From contig CAMDOP010000045.1 of assembly GCA_945903675.1 (NCBI GenBank), forward strand, positions 1 to 15,309: a stretch of DNA of 15,309 nt, given 5' to 3'. Positions 13,417 through 15,309 of this stretch are shown here, one piece after another. The stretch is from Crenothrix polyspora (lineage in GTDB: Bacteria > Pseudomonadota > Gammaproteobacteria > Methylococcales > Methylomonadaceae). How positions within the stretch are numbered: the first letter of the stretch is position 1; every line of letters begins with the position of its first letter. Under the pieces are notes generated by a model, which saw only the letters and a list, made by a program, of their open reading frames with translations, did no database searches and had not been told where the DNA came from. A program made the translations under genes and the position numbers.

Positions 13417-14649
13417 TTAATTTCCGTGATAATAGCCGCCAGCAGAACCTGTAGAGTCGCTATTACTGGCTGTTTTAGTCGCTGGTTTTTGACTTTTTGT
13501 GGACTTTGTAGACTCTTTCGCGAGTATCTTCTTAGCATTATTAGCCGTTTTTACTACTGCTACTTTAGTCTTTTTTGTATTTACAGCAACGTCTTTAATC
13601 TTTGCTTTAGTGGCTGCTACCGGCTTTTTATTGGCGGCACTAGCAACAGCGTCGGCTTTAACTACAGGGACTGCTTTTGCAATGGGGGCAACAACATCAC
13701 CTTCTAAAGATGGCAATCTTTCGTAAATAGGTGTGGGCGTGCCATCTAAATCTGTAAGGACTTTATTCAAAACGACTTGATCAAAATCAGGTAGCTCTTG
13801 ATTATTCTCTTGTCTAATTAGAGATAAAGCTATCGCATAGCGTTCATCTTGGGTCTTTTCTTCACCCTCTAGGTCAGGATGCGCTTCTACATACAGTACG
13901 TTGTTTAGCCAAGCCACTTTTACAGGTTGTTTAACGATATAAACTGAAGTACCCACCGATACTGACTGAAATAAAGCACCAATATCTTCAGGATACATAC
14001 GTACACAACCATGGGTAATCTGCATACCGATACCAAATATTTTATCGATATCCGTTCCATGAATACGATAGTCACCAGGCAAATTAAGATACAACGCGTA
14101 AGCACCTAGAGGATTATGTGGACCTGGCGGTACTATTTCTGGCAAAGGATCGCCATTGGCGGCATGTTCACGTCGAATTGATTCAGGTGGATGCCAGGCC
14201 GGATCTTTTACTTTTTTAATAATGCTGGTTTTACCTAAGGGCGTTTTCCAATCTTGTCTACCTACCCCATGCGCATAAGATCTTACTGTACCAGGCTGAT
14301 CAGCAGGGTAGTAATACATGCGGTATTCTGCAACATTGAGGGTAATACCTTCATGAGGAGAATCAGGCAAGATACGTCTATTGGGTAAACGGACAACGGT
14401 ACCTTTTTTTATCAGCCAACGATCAAGACCAGGATTTATGGTTACAATTTCAGTTTGTCCCAGATTAAAGCGTTTAGCGATATCCAGTAAGGTTTGATCT
14501 TGTTCCACCGTAATTGTAACGGTCTCTCCAGTAGAGGATGCAACGACCCTATCGCCTTTAAAATGGGGTAAAGAATACGTGGTCGCATAACTATTGCCAA
14601 CAACCATAGTCAACAACAATGAACTAACTAAGAGGGTACAAATTTTCAT
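13417..14649 (-). CDS. L,D-transpeptidase (ErfK/YbiS/YcfS/YnhG family) with LysM and basic tail
   Basis: A 410-residue exported enzyme that should form L,D-crosslinks in peptidoglycan or attach a lipoprotein to it, in the periplasm. A signal peptide covers about 1-22, with a likely cut after SYA. A LysM domain spans about 45-89 (TITVEQDQTLLDIAKRF, then NPGLD). The YkuD catalytic domain spans about 102-240, with HGT at 197-199 and ITHGCVRM at 211-218, Cys215 being the nucleophile. Residues about 320-400 form a low-complexity Ala/Lys/Val/Thr tail, ending GGYYHGN. Typical enterobacterial members are about 300-330 residues, so the tail is an extension, perhaps contacting the wall or nucleic acid-like polymers. 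It is monocistronic as far as visible; the tandem array lies beyond its stop. Confidence 0.92.
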   Translation of the reverse strand: MKICTLLVSSLLLTMVVGNSYATTYSLPHFKGDRVVASSTGETVTITVEQDQTLLDIAKRFNLGQTEIVTINPGLDRWLIKKGTVVRLPNRRILPDSPHEGITLNVAEYRMYYYPADQPGTVRSYAHGVGRQDWKTPLGKTSIIKKVKDPAWHPPESIRREHAANGDPLPEIVPPGPHNPLGAYALYLNLPGDYRIHGTDIDKIFGIGMQITHGCVRMYPEDIGALFQSVSVGTSVYIVKQPVKVAWLNNVLYVEAHPDLEGEEKTQDERYAIALSLIRQENNQELPDFDQVVLNKVLTDLDGTPTPIYERLPSLEGDVVAPIAKAVPVVKADAVASAANKKPVAATKAKIKDVAVNTKKTKVAVVKTANNAKKILAKESTKSTKSQKPATKTASNSDSTGSAGGYYHGN

Positions 14650-15021
14650 TACTATAAATTCTCAACGACTAAATAAAATAAACACTAAATGGCAAGCCAC
14701 TTTTAAATAGTGGCATTTTATCATGAGCCCGTGTTTTAGACTATTTTAGACTATTTTGTACATCACTATCTAAGGTTTTAGCCTGCTGTGCGTCCTAACA
14801 AAACATTAAACTATGCAAAATTAATTAGCTAATCCTATTTTATAGTTAAAATCGACTTTACATCTTAATTACTGACCTTTCGCAGTAACATCGCTTTATC
14901 CTCGTTTGCCGCGACTAGCACCGCAGGTTTTGTTGGGATTAGCCCGAAGGGGCACGGCATGGATGCCGTGCGTCGGTAGGAGGGCAGGAAGCCCATAAGC
15001 GCCAACTTAAGGTTAAATACA
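14650..15021. other. Intergenic region with hairpins upstream of the transpeptidase gene
   Basis: 370 bp without a gene. It contains a hairpin GCCACT/AGTGGC (14696-14701, 14709-14714) in the likely leader of the transpeptidase gene. A tandem duplication of TTTTAGACTA follows at about 14732-14752, then a cluster of GC-rich palindromes (14931-15006). The transpeptidase promoter must lie in the AT-rich 14670-14900 on the minus strand, but no clear -35/-10 pair stands out. Confidence 0.5.
14931..15006. repeat. GC-rich palindromic intergenic repeat
   Basis: Within this stretch GCACGGCAT (14952-14960) and ATGCCGTGC (14963-14971) are perfect arms around only two bases, and GGGC/GCCC (14982-14985, 14991-14994) form a second hairpin. 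GTTGG near the left end and CCAAC near the right end could pair as outer arms. The layout resembles dispersed palindromic elements. No second copy is present in the window. Confidence 0.5.
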
Positions 15022-15309
15022 TCAAATCAGGTTGGTACACAGTTTTAATCTATTTGATAGTTTCAGCAAACTTGCCACCTCGGCTGGTAGTACCTGCAAT
15101 GCACGACGACGTGGACGCTCCATAAGTACTTTAAAGCAATCCGACTGATTAGCTAGACACCAACGATGCGTTTCAATAATCCACGAGTTTATTAAGGAAC
15201 GCACTACTTTTAATAGCCGCCAAGGTGTTGTCATCCGAATTTGATCGAACTGATTCCAGTCATGACCAAAACGTTTATATACATGGCGCTCAATAACGGT
15301 AGCATATAA
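15022..15309 (-). CDS. C-terminal part of an unrecognised protein (cut by window edge)
   Basis: The minus-strand frame is open from the right edge to a stop at 15022, giving 95 visible residues; the ATG at 15234 is internal because the frame continues upstream without a stop. The text includes RHVYKRFGHDWNQFDQIR, then WRLLKVVRSLINSWIIETHRW and MERPRRRALQVLPAEVASLL. It is rich in Trp, Arg and Leu, soluble-looking, with no membrane segment. I do not recognise the family. It is transcribed in the same direction as the transpeptidase but separated by about 370 bp with palindromes. Confidence 0.5.
   Translation of the reverse strand, partial: LYATVIERHVYKRFGHDWNQFDQIRMTTPWRLLKVVRSLINSWIIETHRWCLANQSDCFKVLMERPRRRALQVLPAEVASLLKLSNRLKLCTNLI

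Noticed and set aside
14931..15006. Rho-independent terminator
   Set aside because: The hairpins are GC-rich but no T-run follows on either strand, so a palindromic repeat is the better reading.

Overview
The window comes from an AT-rich gammaproteobacterium. The main evidence is the gene order truD - surE - pcm, which in that class normally continues into nlpD/rpoS, with a Smr-domain gene divergent from surE, plus an RlmA-type rRNA methyltransferase. Abundant REP-like palindromes and a DUF1640 small protein would fit a methanotroph-like (Methylococcales) or related genome, but that placement is inference only.

Left part (1-6450), chromosomal core. pcm (C-terminal end cut by the window edge) and surE overlap by 4 bp on the minus strand. 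A GTG-started Smr-domain gene is divergent from surE. truD (minus) sits between AT-rich, hairpin-bearing flanks. Between truD and a Tat-exported multicopper oxidase lie four consecutive perfect inverted repeats ending in a plus-strand Rho-independent terminator. No plus-strand gene stands upstream of it, so it is a candidate unrecognised structured small RNA. The oxidase is divergent from rlmA.

Middle part (6450-12650), accessory. A DUF1640-like membrane protein converges on a minus-strand run of antitoxin-like genes without recognisable toxins: an RHH-like protein, a DUF2281-like protein, and a HigA homologue whose tail appears frameshifted. Next comes a 1051-residue PLD-nuclease/SF2-helicase/DUF3427 protein of the kind linked to phage defence, then another orphan VapB-like antitoxin. 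After that come a DUF2442 gene, a 5'-truncated DUF4160 remnant, and a zeta-toxin-like kinase with its small partner. The module looks like a site of repeated insertion and loss of toxin-antitoxin and defence genes. It is sprinkled with REP-like repeats, one family being present in two copies.

Right part (12650-15309). A satellite-like array of eleven 40-41 bp units (12871-13313) shows a higher-order four-unit period, and each unit contains an inverted repeat. It lies downstream of an exported LysM + YkuD L,D-transpeptidase with a Lys/Ala-rich tail. A 370-bp spacer with palindromic repeats separates that gene from the C-terminal part of an unrecognised protein running off the right edge. No tRNA, rRNA, insertion-sequence transposase or CRISPR array was seen.
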